Of a stretch of DNA of 55,537 bases, positions 1 to 8,354 are shown piece by piece. The notes beneath the pieces are model-generated. The model was not told the origin of the DNA, ran no database searches, and saw only the letters and a list, made by a program, of their open reading frames with translations. Position numbers and translations under genes: made by a program. The stretch lies in assembly GCA_014238155.1 (NCBI GenBank), contig JABABQ010000033.1:1-55537 (forward strand), read 5' to 3'. This DNA comes from Rhizobiaceae bacterium. GTDB taxonomy: Bacteria; Pseudomonadota; Alphaproteobacteria; Rhizobiales; Rhizobiaceae. Within the stretch, counting starts at the first letter, position 1; the number at the start of each line of letters is the position of its first letter.

Positions 1-1
1 A

Positions 2-181
2 AAATACCTTCAACCCGGCGAACCTAACGGCACAGCCGTAACGAACAATCCCCATAGTAAAAAAACCTCCGCGCTTTCCTCCTTGTCCGATTTGTCGCCG
101 CTGGATGGCAAGCATCCTGCAGCCACAAACCTTAGACAAACGGTGCATTGGAATCCAAACATTGTTGCGGTTTTTGAGTGA
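2..181 (+). CDS. possible 3' end of an unidentified coding region (partial)
   Basis: A frame is open from the first bases of the window to a TGA at 179-181, giving about 59 residues with no start visible. The translation is Pro, Asn and Ser rich in its first half and ends in the residues NPNIVAVFE. I do not recognise a family. It may be the C-terminus of a protein that begins outside the window, or chance. Nothing else in 1-295 looks genic on either strand. Confidence 0.3.
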   Translation, partial: KYLQPGEPNGTAVTNNPHSKKTSALSSLSDLSPLDGKHPAATNLRQTVHWNPNIVAVFE

Positions 182-295
182 GCCTGTTTTGCAAAAAAAT
201 GGGATTTAGAATATCATCTAAGCTTCTTAGAGTTTTCTTATGTTCACTGTCACAGAGCATCCAGATTGATTTCGAAGCAAGAGAAGGTAAATTTG

Positions 296-1207
296 ATGCG
301 GATGCTTTGCCTCACTTTGATGTTTTTCGCAGTAGCGACTTTTGAAGCAAATTCCGAACCGCTCCACGATGCGGCAAAGCAGGGCGATACAGCAAAAATC
401 GCCAAGCTTCTCGATGAAGGTGCCGACATAAACCAAATAAAATTTTTGACACCTCTCCAAATGGCTGCACTTGGTGGTCATGCGGAGGCCGTGGAACTGT
501 TCGCCTCGCGCGGTGCTGATGTTGACGCTGCTAGTTCTGCGATGGGCACTGCTCTGCATGTAGCTGCGCAACGAGGCTATGCGGACGTAGCCCTGATCCT
601 TCTGGAAGCAGGGGCCAACATAGATTCACGAAATCCGGACAAGTTCACACCGCTCATGGTCGCATCACTTTACGGGCGCCTCGACGTCGTGAATGCCTTG
701 ATTGACGCTGGCGCTGACATCGATGCAATCGGTGTTGCACGAAGCAATGGAATGGGAGGCTACGGAAATGTCAACGCGCTCCACGTAGCTTCCTTTAAAG
801 GAGACACTGAAGAATCTGCCGCTCTAATTGAAGCTGGTGCAGGCCCAAGACCGATTGTGAAAGATCGAAGTAAGTTGGCTGAAGGGGACGCAACACTAGG
901 TCAGGAATTGACCCAAAAATGGTGTAGCAATTGCCACCAGACCAGCGTTGAATCCAAACCTCTCGACAAACCACAAAACGGCCCGTCCTTGATAGGCGTA
1001 TATGGTCGTCCGATCGCATCCATATCGAGTTTCGGTTACACGCAAGCTCTCAAACGTATGACCGGAGCATGGTCATCAGAACTGCTGCATTCATACGCGT
1101 CGGAGGCCATGTTAGCAGCACCTGGCACCAGGATGCGTTGGAACGATGGTTGGACTGAAGAAGATGTAGCTCACATCGTCGCTTATTTGGCTTCTGTCTC
1201 GAAATAG
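296..1207 (+). CDS. exported ankyrin-repeat / cytochrome c fusion protein
   Basis: I chose the ATG at 296 because GAGAAGG lies eight bases upstream and because the protein then begins with a signal-peptide-like segment (hydrophobic residues 3-16). Residues 22-185 hold about four or five ankyrin repeats, with recurrent TPLQMAA, ALHVAA and TPLMVAS cores and G-A-D-I-D/N turns. Residues 195-303 form a small class I cytochrome c domain: the haem motif CSNCH is at 210-214 and a likely Met axial ligand at 280 in PGTRM. This predicts a periplasmic protein that covalently binds one haem and carries a protein-interaction module. Ankyrin repeats and cytochrome c domains are each common, but the fusion is unusual. 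The partner and electron acceptor are unknown. It stands alone, with no operon partner. Confidence 0.8.
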   Translation: MRMLCLTLMFFAVATFEANSEPLHDAAKQGDTAKIAKLLDEGADINQIKFLTPLQMAALGGHAEAVELFASRGADVDAASSAMGTALHVAAQRGYADVALILLEAGANIDSRNPDKFTPLMVASLYGRLDVVNALIDAGADIDAIGVARSNGMGGYGNVNALHVASFKGDTEESAALIEAGAGPRPIVKDRSKLAEGDATLGQELTQKWCSNCHQTSVESKPLDKPQNGPSLIGVYGRPIASISSFGYTQALKRMTGAWSSELLHSYASEAMLAAPGTRMRWNDGWTEEDVAHIVAYLASVSK

Positions 1208-1469
1208 AGAAGGCATAGCCGACATTCGTGCGAAGCGTAGCTTCGGTCAAAGAGGGCTCCAAGGAGACCTTGGGCCAGTTGCAGAATGCATTTTGCCCAG
1301 TGTCGGCAGAGCGAACCTTTTATCGTTTGGAGGACCGATGGTGATTCCGCCAACGACACGCGCTTCAACGACACTTTGTGCCAATGAACGACATTCTCAT
1401 TGCACCGCGGCCGGTTTGTTTCTTATCCAGCAGGCTGTGGAAAGGTAGCAAAGTACGTTTGGCCTGCCC
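1208..1469. other. intergenic region, convergent genes
   Basis: No convincing gene is seen. A perfect 6-bp stem with a 3-base loop (CGAAGC/GCTTCG, 1231-1245) follows the ankyrin-cytochrome gene but has no T-run, so it is at best a weak terminator candidate. Confidence 0.35.
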
Positions 1470-2318
1470 CTATGGACAAACTACCTTGACGTTCTCAAGA
1501 CCGCCCGAGATACGGAGGACCCGCAACTCAATTGACTGATCAGATTGGTGAGCTGAGATAATTCCTTGCAGCGCGAAATGAGAATCCAACTCCTGCCCGT
1601 CAGCAGCCACCACAATATCCCCAGCTCCCAGCCCAGCAACGGCAGCAGCGCTATCGGGTCTTGGCTGTTGAATGGTTACAGCCGTGTCAGTTGAAATCGG
1701 TCCCAATTCGGACCACGTATCGCTGAGAGTTCTCCTGGGAGCTTGAGCACAAAGACAAATGCCAAGACTGCAGGATGGGCAGGTGCATTGGCAAGTACCG
1801 CCTTCCCGATCCATTTCCCACACGACAACGTTGTGCAGGACCTGATTGATCTTGTGAACGGCACTGGCGTAATTCTTGGCATGCTGCTCGGCAATGTCGC
1901 CGGTGTTTCCGTCACCCGCCAGTATGCTATCTCGATTTCGCAGCGCAATTGTCCTCAGCATCGCATAGCCAACAATTGCATGATTGAGAACGACAGATGC
2001 CTGTTGAAGGGCTGATGATACGGGATAGCCAGTGCCCCCTCCCGGAATTTTCATCAAAGAAGTCTCGGGAACGGTTGTGCCCTTTGCAATTGACTGCAAA
2101 CGCCCCCGCAATGTCTGCAAGTGGGTCAGTGAGGTGTCGCGAAAACTTTCAATGAGTACCGAGGTGTCGGCATGCACAATCGCTGGTTTTACCAGCTGAT
2201 CCAATGTCTTCACCATGCTGGCTTCAAGCGCCACCATTTCCGCTACGTGATGAGCTAATCTTATTGGTTTTACCACATCATATCTCCCAACACTTGCAGT
2301 CGTTTGCGCTACAGCCAT
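1470..2318 (-). CDS. helical protein with a six-cysteine cluster and a C-terminal PDZ domain, unknown function
   Basis: The 282-residue product has three parts. Residues 15-165 are predicted largely alpha-helical and amphipathic, rich in Ala, His and Leu, with no clear signal peptide. Residues 176-190 contain six cysteines (C176, 178, 180, 183, 188, 190), a spacing suited to binding a metal ion or cluster. Residues 210-281 resemble a PDZ domain, with a GLGAGDIVVAADGQEL core typical of the carboxylate-binding region. There is no protease domain, so this is not a DegP or RseP homologue. The ATG at 2318 has a poor Shine-Dalgarno sequence, so the start is uncertain. I do not recognise the whole architecture. 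It is monocistronic. Confidence 0.65.
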   Translation of the reverse strand: MAVAQTTASVGRYDVVKPIRLAHHVAEMVALEASMVKTLDQLVKPAIVHADTSVLIESFRDTSLTHLQTLRGRLQSIAKGTTVPETSLMKIPGGGTGYPVSSALQQASVVLNHAIVGYAMLRTIALRNRDSILAGDGNTGDIAEQHAKNYASAVHKINQVLHNVVVWEMDREGGTCQCTCPSCSLGICLCAQAPRRTLSDTWSELGPISTDTAVTIQQPRPDSAAAVAGLGAGDIVVAADGQELDSHFALQGIISAHQSDQSIELRVLRISGGLENVKVVCP

Positions 2319-2620
2319 GGTTCAATTGGGGTAACTATAGCTCAAACGTTTGGAGCTGGACAATGTCCGCTTTTGGGCCATTCTTTTCGATGAAGATGCC
2401 ACACGACAATTCAATGCGCGATACCCGCCGGAAGGCGCCAAAGGGCTCGAACCGGCCATTGCCGCTGGTTATATTTATGGGTCCTGACCCTAATTTTATC
2501 TATGAGATGATCTGTCTTACGACACGGACATCATGGCCGTTCTGAGCAAGGTCCAACATTGGCTGTGTTGCGGTGATGATAGTGTTACCCTAAGCTCGAC
2601 GCGGGTTTCGGGATCAGCAT
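2319..2620. other. divergent intergenic region
   Basis: This 302-bp region separates the PDZ protein from the cyclase gene. It contains the REP-like motif at 2475-2494 and no gene I can support. A 113-residue frame at 2204-2545 mostly overlaps the PDZ gene antisense and has no family features. Confidence 0.4.
2475..2494. repeat. REP-like palindromic motif (solo copy)
   Basis: The core GGGTCCTGACCC has 5-bp inverted arms. The flanked form TATGGGTCCTGACCCTAAT differs at only about two positions from the right end of the element at 22394-22413. The same motif family, inverted, forms the left end of that element. Here only one end is seen. Confidence 0.4.
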
Positions 2621-4510
2621 ATGCAAGCAAGTAAGCGCAGATTGGTAGCCATTGTTGCGGCAGATGTTGCCGGATATAGCCGACTGATGAGCGCCAACGA
2701 AGAAGCGACTATCGCTGATCTCCGCAGCCACCGCGCGGAGGTTTTCGAGCCAGGGCTGGCCCAGTTAGGAGGAAGGATCGCCAACACTGCAGGCGACAGC
2801 TTGTTGATTGAGTTTCCCAGCGCAGTGGACGCTCTAAAATACTCAATTGCAGTTCAACGCGACCTGGCTGAACGCAATCAATCAAAACCCCGGGAAGAGC
2901 GGCTGGAATTTCGGTTTGGGATCAATGTCGGTGATGTCGTTGCCGAGGGTGATGACCTGCTGGGGGATGGTGTCAACGTTGCTGCAAGAATCGAAGGATT
3001 AGCAAACCCAGGTGAAATCTGCCTTTCACGTTCTGCACGAGATCAGGTGCGGGACCGTCTTGATGTTGGACTGGAAGACCTTGGAGAAGTCGAGGTTAAA
3101 AATATCCAGCGCCCGGTCCGGGTCTTCAGGGTTGTTGATAAGAACGCAGCTGAGGGCACGAAAGAGCTACCTAAAAAAATTCGGAAAACTGGCTGGATAC
3201 CTGTTGCTGCGGCAGCTTTAGTTTTGGTTTCTATCGGTGCCGCAGCATGGTGGTGGTTTGCGCAGCCCATTCCCCCGTCCAGCGAGCAGTCCGAAAAGGT
3301 GCTTGCCTCTGCTGCAAAGCCAACAATTGCGGTGTTGCCATTTGCAAACCTGTCGGGTGAAAAATCGGAATCCTACTTCTCAAGCGGTATTACGGAAGAC
3401 ATCGCGACTGACCTTTCGAATGTTTCCGGACTGCTCGTCACCTCAAGCTCGACCACAAAAAAATTGAAGCTGGATGACGATGATCTCGTTTCGCAAGCTG
3501 CAAAACTGGATATAGGCCATTTGGTCGCGGGTACTGTCCGCCGCTCCGACGGTAACATTCGAATTACTGCAAAGCTGATTGATGTTAAAACCGGCAATCA
3601 GGTTTGGGCAGAACGGTTCGACCGCAAATCTGAAGATATTTTTGCCATCCAGGACGAGATAACAGGCCGAGTGGTTGAACAATTGTCGGCCATTTTTGGT
3701 GCTGCGAATTTCACCAGAAAGAAACGAGGGTATACGCCCAATCCGCTGGCTTATGACTATTACCTTAGAGGTCGGGCTCAGCGCATCCCTCCGACACCGG
3801 AAAATCTAAAATCTGCGTTTGCAAATTTCAATAAAGCGGTGGAAATCGATCCAAAGTTCGCCGGGGGATATGCCGGGGCCGCATTTGCCACCGTATTGGC
3901 CGCGTCCGACAGCACAAACGGGCCATCATCGGTGAAAGAGAAATTGTCCCAGGCTCGACAACTGGCCGAAAAAGCTGTTGATCTTGATCCTGAGTTTGGT
4001 CCTGGTTGGAGCAGTCTTGCCGAAGTGTATCTGCGCACGGGGCAACACGATGATGGTCTGGAAGCAATAAAAAAGGCCATTCAATTTGCTCCCAGTGACG
4101 CGTTGATGCGGGCAAATTATGGACGTTTCCTTGGATATATCGGAAGAGCCCCCGAGGGCGTCGAACAGGTCAGTATTGCCATGCGGATGAACCCTGATGG
4201 GTTACCGCTGCTTTTCTTTCTTGGATCAAACCAAAGGGCTGCCGGTAAATATCAAGACGCAATCAACTCGTTAACTGATCATCGTAAGCGACTGGGGGGC
4301 AGGATATTGCCGGCCCCGACATTGCAACTCGCCGCAGCCTATTGGCAGGCTGGCCAATTGGATCAGGCACAACAAACAGTCGCGGCCCTTCTTGGGGTCG
4401 TTCCAAGCTTTACTGTCAGCAAAGCGATGAAAGTTCACCCTTATAAGAGCGTCGAAGATCAAAGGATATTCAAACAGGCTTTGCGCAAATCCGGGCTTCC
4501 CGAAAGCTGA
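2621..4510 (+). CDS. class III adenylate/guanylate cyclase with TolB-like and TPR regions
   Basis: The 629-residue protein starts with a class III cyclase homology domain (about residues 8-165). The metal-binding aspartates are visible in AADVAGYS and in TAGDSLLIEF, and the transition-state Asn/Arg pair in GVNVAARIE, so the domain should be active. A transmembrane helix follows at about 193-212 (Ala/Val/Trp rich). After it comes a TolB-like N-terminal fold beginning PTIAVLPFANLSG (about 235-360), then TPR-like helices (about 375-560). This architecture is common in Rhizobiales, which encode many paralogues. It would make a cyclic nucleotide at the inner membrane, with a C-terminal periplasmic sensor or scaffold. 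ATP versus GTP specificity cannot be read here. It is monocistronic. Confidence 0.85.
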   Translation: MQASKRRLVAIVAADVAGYSRLMSANEEATIADLRSHRAEVFEPGLAQLGGRIANTAGDSLLIEFPSAVDALKYSIAVQRDLAERNQSKPREERLEFRFGINVGDVVAEGDDLLGDGVNVAARIEGLANPGEICLSRSARDQVRDRLDVGLEDLGEVEVKNIQRPVRVFRVVDKNAAEGTKELPKKIRKTGWIPVAAAALVLVSIGAAAWWWFAQPIPPSSEQSEKVLASAAKPTIAVLPFANLSGEKSESYFSSGITEDIATDLSNVSGLLVTSSSTTKKLKLDDDDLVSQAAKLDIGHLVAGTVRRSDGNIRITAKLIDVKTGNQVWAERFDRKSEDIFAIQDEITGRVVEQLSAIFGAANFTRKKRGYTPNPLAYDYYLRGRAQRIPPTPENLKSAFANFNKAVEIDPKFAGGYAGAAFATVLAASDSTNGPSSVKEKLSQARQLAEKAVDLDPEFGPGWSSLAEVYLRTGQHDDGLEAIKKAIQFAPSDALMRANYGRFLGYIGRAPEGVEQVSIAMRMNPDGLPLLFFLGSNQRAAGKYQDAINSLTDHRKRLGGRILPAPTLQLAAAYWQAGQLDQAQQTVAALLGVVPSFTVSKAMKVHPYKSVEDQRIFKQALRKSGLPES

Positions 4511-4542
4511 GCGCAAGCGCTGTTAAGCGCAAGCGCTGTTAA
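4511..4542. repeat. 16-bp direct repeat, two copies
   Basis: GCGCAAGCGCTGTTAA occurs twice in tandem immediately after the cyclase stop codon, and a third partial copy (GCGCGAA) follows. Each unit contains GCGCAAGCGC, so the RNA could form small hairpins. It lies between convergent genes. Confidence 0.6.
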
Positions 4543-4597
4543 GCGCGAACCAAAACCTCGCGGCGGCTTACTCTACTTTCTGCCGCGCTGTTGCGCA

Positions 4598-7441
4598 TTA
4601 TTCAGCCGCTTCCCTTTGCACTGCTGCTTCAACTTTTGCTGCACAGAACTTGAATTCCGGAATTTTTCCGTAAGGGTCGAGCATTGGGTTGGTCAGCCGG
4701 TTGGCCGGACTTTCATTGAAGCAGAAGGGTATGAACACCATCCCGTCAGCAACCTCGCGGTCGGCCCGCAACAGGGCTTCGATTGTTCCCCTGCGGGTTG
4801 AAACGGAGATCATCTGACCCGCCTGGAAACCTTGCCTGGCAATCTCGCGCGGGTTCATCGCGGCAAAACCTTCCGGCTCAAGATCATCCAGAACGTCTGC
4901 CCGGCGGGTCATCGCCCCGGTATGCCAGTGCTCCAGAACGCGACCCGTCGTCAGCACCATTGGATAGGCTTCGTCCGGCACTTCGTCGGGCGCCCGCAGG
5001 TCAGCCGGGACAATACGACCTCGACCATCTGACGTTGGAAATCCATTGGTAAAGACCACTTCATCACCCGGCTGTCCTTCGCCGGGCACCGGATAGGTGA
5101 CCGAGCCTTCGGCCTCCAGCCGATCCCACGGCATATAATTGAGCGAAGCCATCACCTGGCGCATTTCTTCATAGACGGCTGGAACATCCGCATAGTCCCA
5201 TTTCAGACCGCAGCGATTTGCCAAGTCGACAATGATTTCCCAATCAAGACGCGCTTCACCGGGCAGCGGCAACGCGGGACGACCGATTTGCACCTGCCGG
5301 TTGGTGTTGGAATAGGTGCCGAGCTTTTCTGCATGGACCGAAGCCGGCAGCACGACATCGGCGTGCCACGCCGTCTCAGTCAGGAATATGTCCTGAACAA
5401 CAAGATGGTCGAGCTTGGCCAGCGCGCCGCGGGCATGCAGTTGATCGGGGTCGGACATGGCCGGGTTTTCGCCCATCACATACATTGCATTGATCGCCCC
5501 GTCATGGATAGCGTCGATGATTTCCACCACCGTCAGGCCCTTAACAGGATCGAGACTGCGGCCCCAGAAATCTTCCATCTGGCCGCGAATGTCGCCATTC
5601 TCCACAGACCGGTAGTCCGGGAAAAACATCGGGATCAGCCCGGCATCTGATGCACCCTGAACATTGTTCTGGCCGCGCAGCGGATGCAGTCCGGTTCCGG
5701 CCCGGCCCACATGACCGGTAATCAGCGCCAGCGCAATCAGGCAGCGGGAATTGTCGGTGCCATGGGTGTGTTGGGAAATTCCCATGCCCCAGAAAATGAT
5801 CGACCGTTCCGAGGTTGCATAGAGACGGGCCACCTGTTTCAGCGTATCGGCATCAATCCCGCAGACATCCGCCATGGCTTCCGGTGAGAAGTCTTTGACC
5901 TTTTCCTTCAACGCATCAAAGCCGGAGGCATTGGCCTGAATATATTGGGAATCGTAAAGCTCTTCATCGATGATCGTGTGGATCAATGCGTTCAGCATGG
6001 CGACATCCGTGCCAGGTTTGAAGCGCAATGAATGTTCCGCATGGCGCATCAGGTCCTGACCGCGCGGGTCCATTATTACCAGTTTGGTGCCGTTTTTTAC
6101 CGCCTGTTTGAAATAGGTTGCAGCAACCGGATGATTGGTTGTCGGGCGGGCGCCGATGACAATTACGCAGTCCGATTTCAATGCATCGGTAAACGGTGCA
6201 GACACCGCGCCAGAACCGACACCTTCCAATAGCGCCGACACTGAAGATGCGTGGCACAGACGGGTGCAATGATCGACATTGTTGGTGCCAAATCCCTGGC
6301 GAATGAATTTCTGGAACAGGTAGGCCTCTTCGTTGGAACCTTTTGCCGAGCCAAACCCGGCAATCGCATTACCACCTTTTTCATCGCGTATTTTGGTCAG
6401 ACCGGATGTCGCCAGTTCCATGGCTTCTTCCCAGCTTGCTTCGCGAAAAATGTCGGAGACTTCCATGAACCGCATGTCGATATCGGCCTGTTTGGGCGCA
6501 TCATCACGGCGGATCAGCGGCTTTGTCAGGCGCTCTTTCGACATCGCGTAGTCATAGCCAAAACGACCTTTTACGCACAGGCGATTATTGTTGGCCGGTC
6601 CGTCCTTGCCATCCACCAGCACAATTTTGTCGTCTTTTGTATAGACCGTGGTCTGGCAGCCAACGCCGCAAAACGGGCAAACGGAATCGGTGGCCTTATC
6701 AAAATCCTGCACAATTCGTTTGGTGCCGGTCTGATCCATCAGCGACTTTTCAAACAACGCTCCGGTCGGGCAGGCCTGCACACATTCGCCGCAGGTTACA
6801 CAGGTCGACAGGCCCATGGGATCATGGATGTCGAACACCGGCACAGCATGATGACCACGCCCGGCCATGCCCAACACGTCGTTGACCTGAACTTCACGAC
6901 ACGCACGAACGCACAGGTTGCAAGCGATGCAGGCATCGAGGTTGACGGCAATTGCCGGGTTCGACACGTCGTGGATGCCCGGAGTTGTGCCACTGCCGCC
7001 GCCACCGCTGCCGCTGCCGCTGCCATCGCCGTCGCCGCCATCGCCGTCAAATTTTGACGGCAATCGGTCGCTGCCGCTAATGGCGTATTCGCCTGCCCAG
7101 TCCCAAAACGACGACTGGCCGTCTGGGCCGTCATTAGGCGCGCGCATATCGGCCGCCAGCAGTTCAAACACCATTCTGCGGGATTTATCTGCACGTTCGG
7201 TATCGGTCTTGACCACCAGACCCTCAGAGGCCTTGCGCTGACAGGAGGCCGCGAGGACCCGTTCACCTTCGATCTCAACCATACAGGCACGGCAGTTTCC
7301 GTCGCTGCGATAGCCCGGCTTGTCGAGATGGCACAGATGCGGAATGCGCGTGCCTTCCCGCTTCGCCACCTGCCAGATGGTTTCATCGGCGGTTGCTGAA
7401 ACTTCCTGACCGTCGAGGGTGAATTTGATTTGGTCGCTCAT
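4598..7441 (-). CDS. fdh1A: NAD-dependent formate dehydrogenase alpha (molybdo/tungsto-pterin) subunit
   Basis: The 947-residue protein is the catalytic subunit of a soluble formate dehydrogenase (formate + NAD+ to CO2 + NADH). Residues 1-100 are a NuoG-like [2Fe-2S] domain with cysteines 37, 50, 53 and 67. Two ferredoxin-like [4Fe-4S] motifs follow (CIACNLCVRAC from 171; CVTCGECVQACP near 215). A further [4Fe-4S] motif CPFCGVGC opens the MopB domain. The active-site segment NVDHCTRLCHASS carries Cys-His at the Mo/W ligand position. The C-terminal part is the dinucleotide-binding domain. Subunit make-up and sizes match the two-subunit FDH1 of Methylorubrum extorquens. A Gly/Asp/Ser-only linker at 132-155 is unusual. 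Its ATG overlaps the cupin stop (ATGA). The delta subunit and FdhD are not in the window. Confidence 0.93.
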   Translation of the reverse strand: MSDQIKFTLDGQEVSATADETIWQVAKREGTRIPHLCHLDKPGYRSDGNCRACMVEIEGERVLAASCQRKASEGLVVKTDTERADKSRRMVFELLAADMRAPNDGPDGQSSFWDWAGEYAISGSDRLPSKFDGDGGDGDGSGSGSGGGGSGTTPGIHDVSNPAIAVNLDACIACNLCVRACREVQVNDVLGMAGRGHHAVPVFDIHDPMGLSTCVTCGECVQACPTGALFEKSLMDQTGTKRIVQDFDKATDSVCPFCGVGCQTTVYTKDDKIVLVDGKDGPANNNRLCVKGRFGYDYAMSKERLTKPLIRRDDAPKQADIDMRFMEVSDIFREASWEEAMELATSGLTKIRDEKGGNAIAGFGSAKGSNEEAYLFQKFIRQGFGTNNVDHCTRLCHASSVSALLEGVGSGAVSAPFTDALKSDCVIVIGARPTTNHPVAATYFKQAVKNGTKLVIMDPRGQDLMRHAEHSLRFKPGTDVAMLNALIHTIIDEELYDSQYIQANASGFDALKEKVKDFSPEAMADVCGIDADTLKQVARLYATSERSIIFWGMGISQHTHGTDNSRCLIALALITGHVGRAGTGLHPLRGQNNVQGASDAGLIPMFFPDYRSVENGDIRGQMEDFWGRSLDPVKGLTVVEIIDAIHDGAINAMYVMGENPAMSDPDQLHARGALAKLDHLVVQDIFLTETAWHADVVLPASVHAEKLGTYSNTNRQVQIGRPALPLPGEARLDWEIIVDLANRCGLKWDYADVPAVYEEMRQVMASLNYMPWDRLEAEGSVTYPVPGEGQPGDEVVFTNGFPTSDGRGRIVPADLRAPDEVPDEAYPMVLTTGRVLEHWHTGAMTRRADVLDDLEPEGFAAMNPREIARQGFQAGQMISVSTRRGTIEALLRADREVADGMVFIPFCFNESPANRLTNPMLDPYGKIPEFKFCAAKVEAAVQREAAE
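6977..7048 (-). repeat. in-frame low-complexity Gly/Asp/Ser-coding tract in fdh1A
   Basis: Short GC-rich units (GCCGTC, GCCGCT and variants) encode residues 132-155 of the FDH alpha subunit, made almost entirely of Gly, Asp and Ser. The tract lies between the [2Fe-2S] domain and the ferredoxin-like domain, so it should act as a flexible linker. It looks like a replication-slippage product. Confidence 0.8.
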
Positions 7442-7719
7442 TTGAATTCAATCTCCACGAATGAATAGTCAAAGTCATTGGCGTTGATCACGTTATGATG
7501 CACGCCTTTTGATCGGTAATAGGATTTTCCAGCCTGCATTTCGGCCAGGGTTTCGCCACCATCGGGGTCGACGATTTTCAAAACACCGTCCTGCAGCGGC
7601 ACAACACAATAATCGTGCCCGTGAATATGTTCGCCGGTTTCAGCCCCCGGTGCGAAATCCCAACGGGTGACGATGGTTTTTTGATTGTCCACCTGATTTG
7701 TGGGTACTGCTTTGGTCAT
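7438..7719 (-). CDS. small cupin-domain protein
   Basis: The 93-residue single-domain cupin carries motif 1 as GEHIHGHDYCVVPLQDG, with three histidines in an HxHxH arrangement, and motif 2 as KGVHHNVIN. This suggests a metal-binding beta barrel. Size and motifs cannot show whether it is an enzyme or a sensor. It starts at 7719 with an ATGA overlap to the exporter gene and ends in an ATGA overlap with fdh1A, so it is translated with the FDH operon. Its position between the two FDH subunit genes suggests a role tied to the same metabolite or cofactor; that is inference. Confidence 0.75.
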   Translation of the reverse strand: MTKAVPTNQVDNQKTIVTRWDFAPGAETGEHIHGHDYCVVPLQDGVLKIVDPDGGETLAEMQAGKSYYRSKGVHHNVINANDFDYSFVEIEFK

Positions 7720-8354
7720 GTTCTCAACTCCTTAAGCCCATCCAACAGAAGTTTTGCGCCAAACAGACCAAATAGGGAGGCAAAGGAATATTCAAACACC
7801 CGGCTGAATTTCTGATAGCTGCGGATCGCGATACTGGTCGAAAACATCCACGCATACAGGCCGTAAACCGCCAGTGCTGACAGCGCACCCAGCGGACCAA
7901 ACATCAACACGTGAATCCATGTGCCACCACCAGCGAAGATAAATGTTGCCATGGCAATCCACATCAGCGCAGCCTTGGGATTGGTGACAACAACCAGCAT
8001 TCCCATCTGCCAGTTTGATTTCAGGGATCTGGGCCGCGCATCTGCAGAAAGATTGACCGCTTCGCCCTGAATTCCGGCCCGCAATCCGCGCGCCGCCAGA
8101 TAAATCAGATAGAGGCCACCAGCAATTTTCAGCAGCAGCAACAATGCAGGTGCCAGCTGGAGCAGGCTGCCCAATCCGAACGCCACCAGGATCACCCAAA
8201 AGAACACGCCACTGGCGACACCGGCGGCCACCGCCATGCCAGCCATTCTGCCCTGCCCCAACGCGGTTGCTGCAACGGCCAGAAAATTCGGTCCCGGCGC
8301 CAGTTGAGCAGCAATCGTTGCCAGCAAAGTTAATGCGAACAATTCAACCATCAA
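7716..8354 (-). CDS. LysE/RhtB-family exporter
   Basis: The 212-residue integral membrane protein has about six hydrophobic segments. Its N-terminal region has the family pattern QLAPGPNFLAVAATALGQGR, which matches the conserved PGP motif of LysE/RhtB transporters. The family exports amino acids and related small molecules by proton antiport. The substrate is not deducible. It starts at 8354, overlapping the stop of the FDH beta gene by ATGA, and its own stop overlaps the cupin start. Transporters are not a usual part of FDH operons, so a linked small-molecule substrate is possible but unproven. Confidence 0.85.
   Translation of the reverse strand: MMVELFALTLLATIAAQLAPGPNFLAVAATALGQGRMAGMAVAAGVASGVFFWVILVAFGLGSLLQLAPALLLLLKIAGGLYLIYLAARGLRAGIQGEAVNLSADARPRSLKSNWQMGMLVVVTNPKAALMWIAMATFIFAGGGTWIHVLMFGPLGALSALAVYGLYAWMFSTSIAIRSYQKFSRVFEYSFASLFGLFGAKLLLDGLKELRT

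Noticed and set aside
2204-2545. 113-residue plus-strand frame upstream of the cyclase
   Set aside because: Much of it is antisense to the PDZ protein gene, and it shows no domain, signal peptide or ribosome site.
6251-7057. 268-residue plus-strand open frame
   Set aside because: It is antisense to the FDH alpha gene and ends in an Ala-rich run that mirrors the Gly/Asp linker repeat.
4598-7441. FDH alpha considered as the missing SoeA
   Set aside because: It has the FDH-type N-terminal [2Fe-2S] domain, an NVDHCTRLCH active site and its own NuoEF partner in the same operon.
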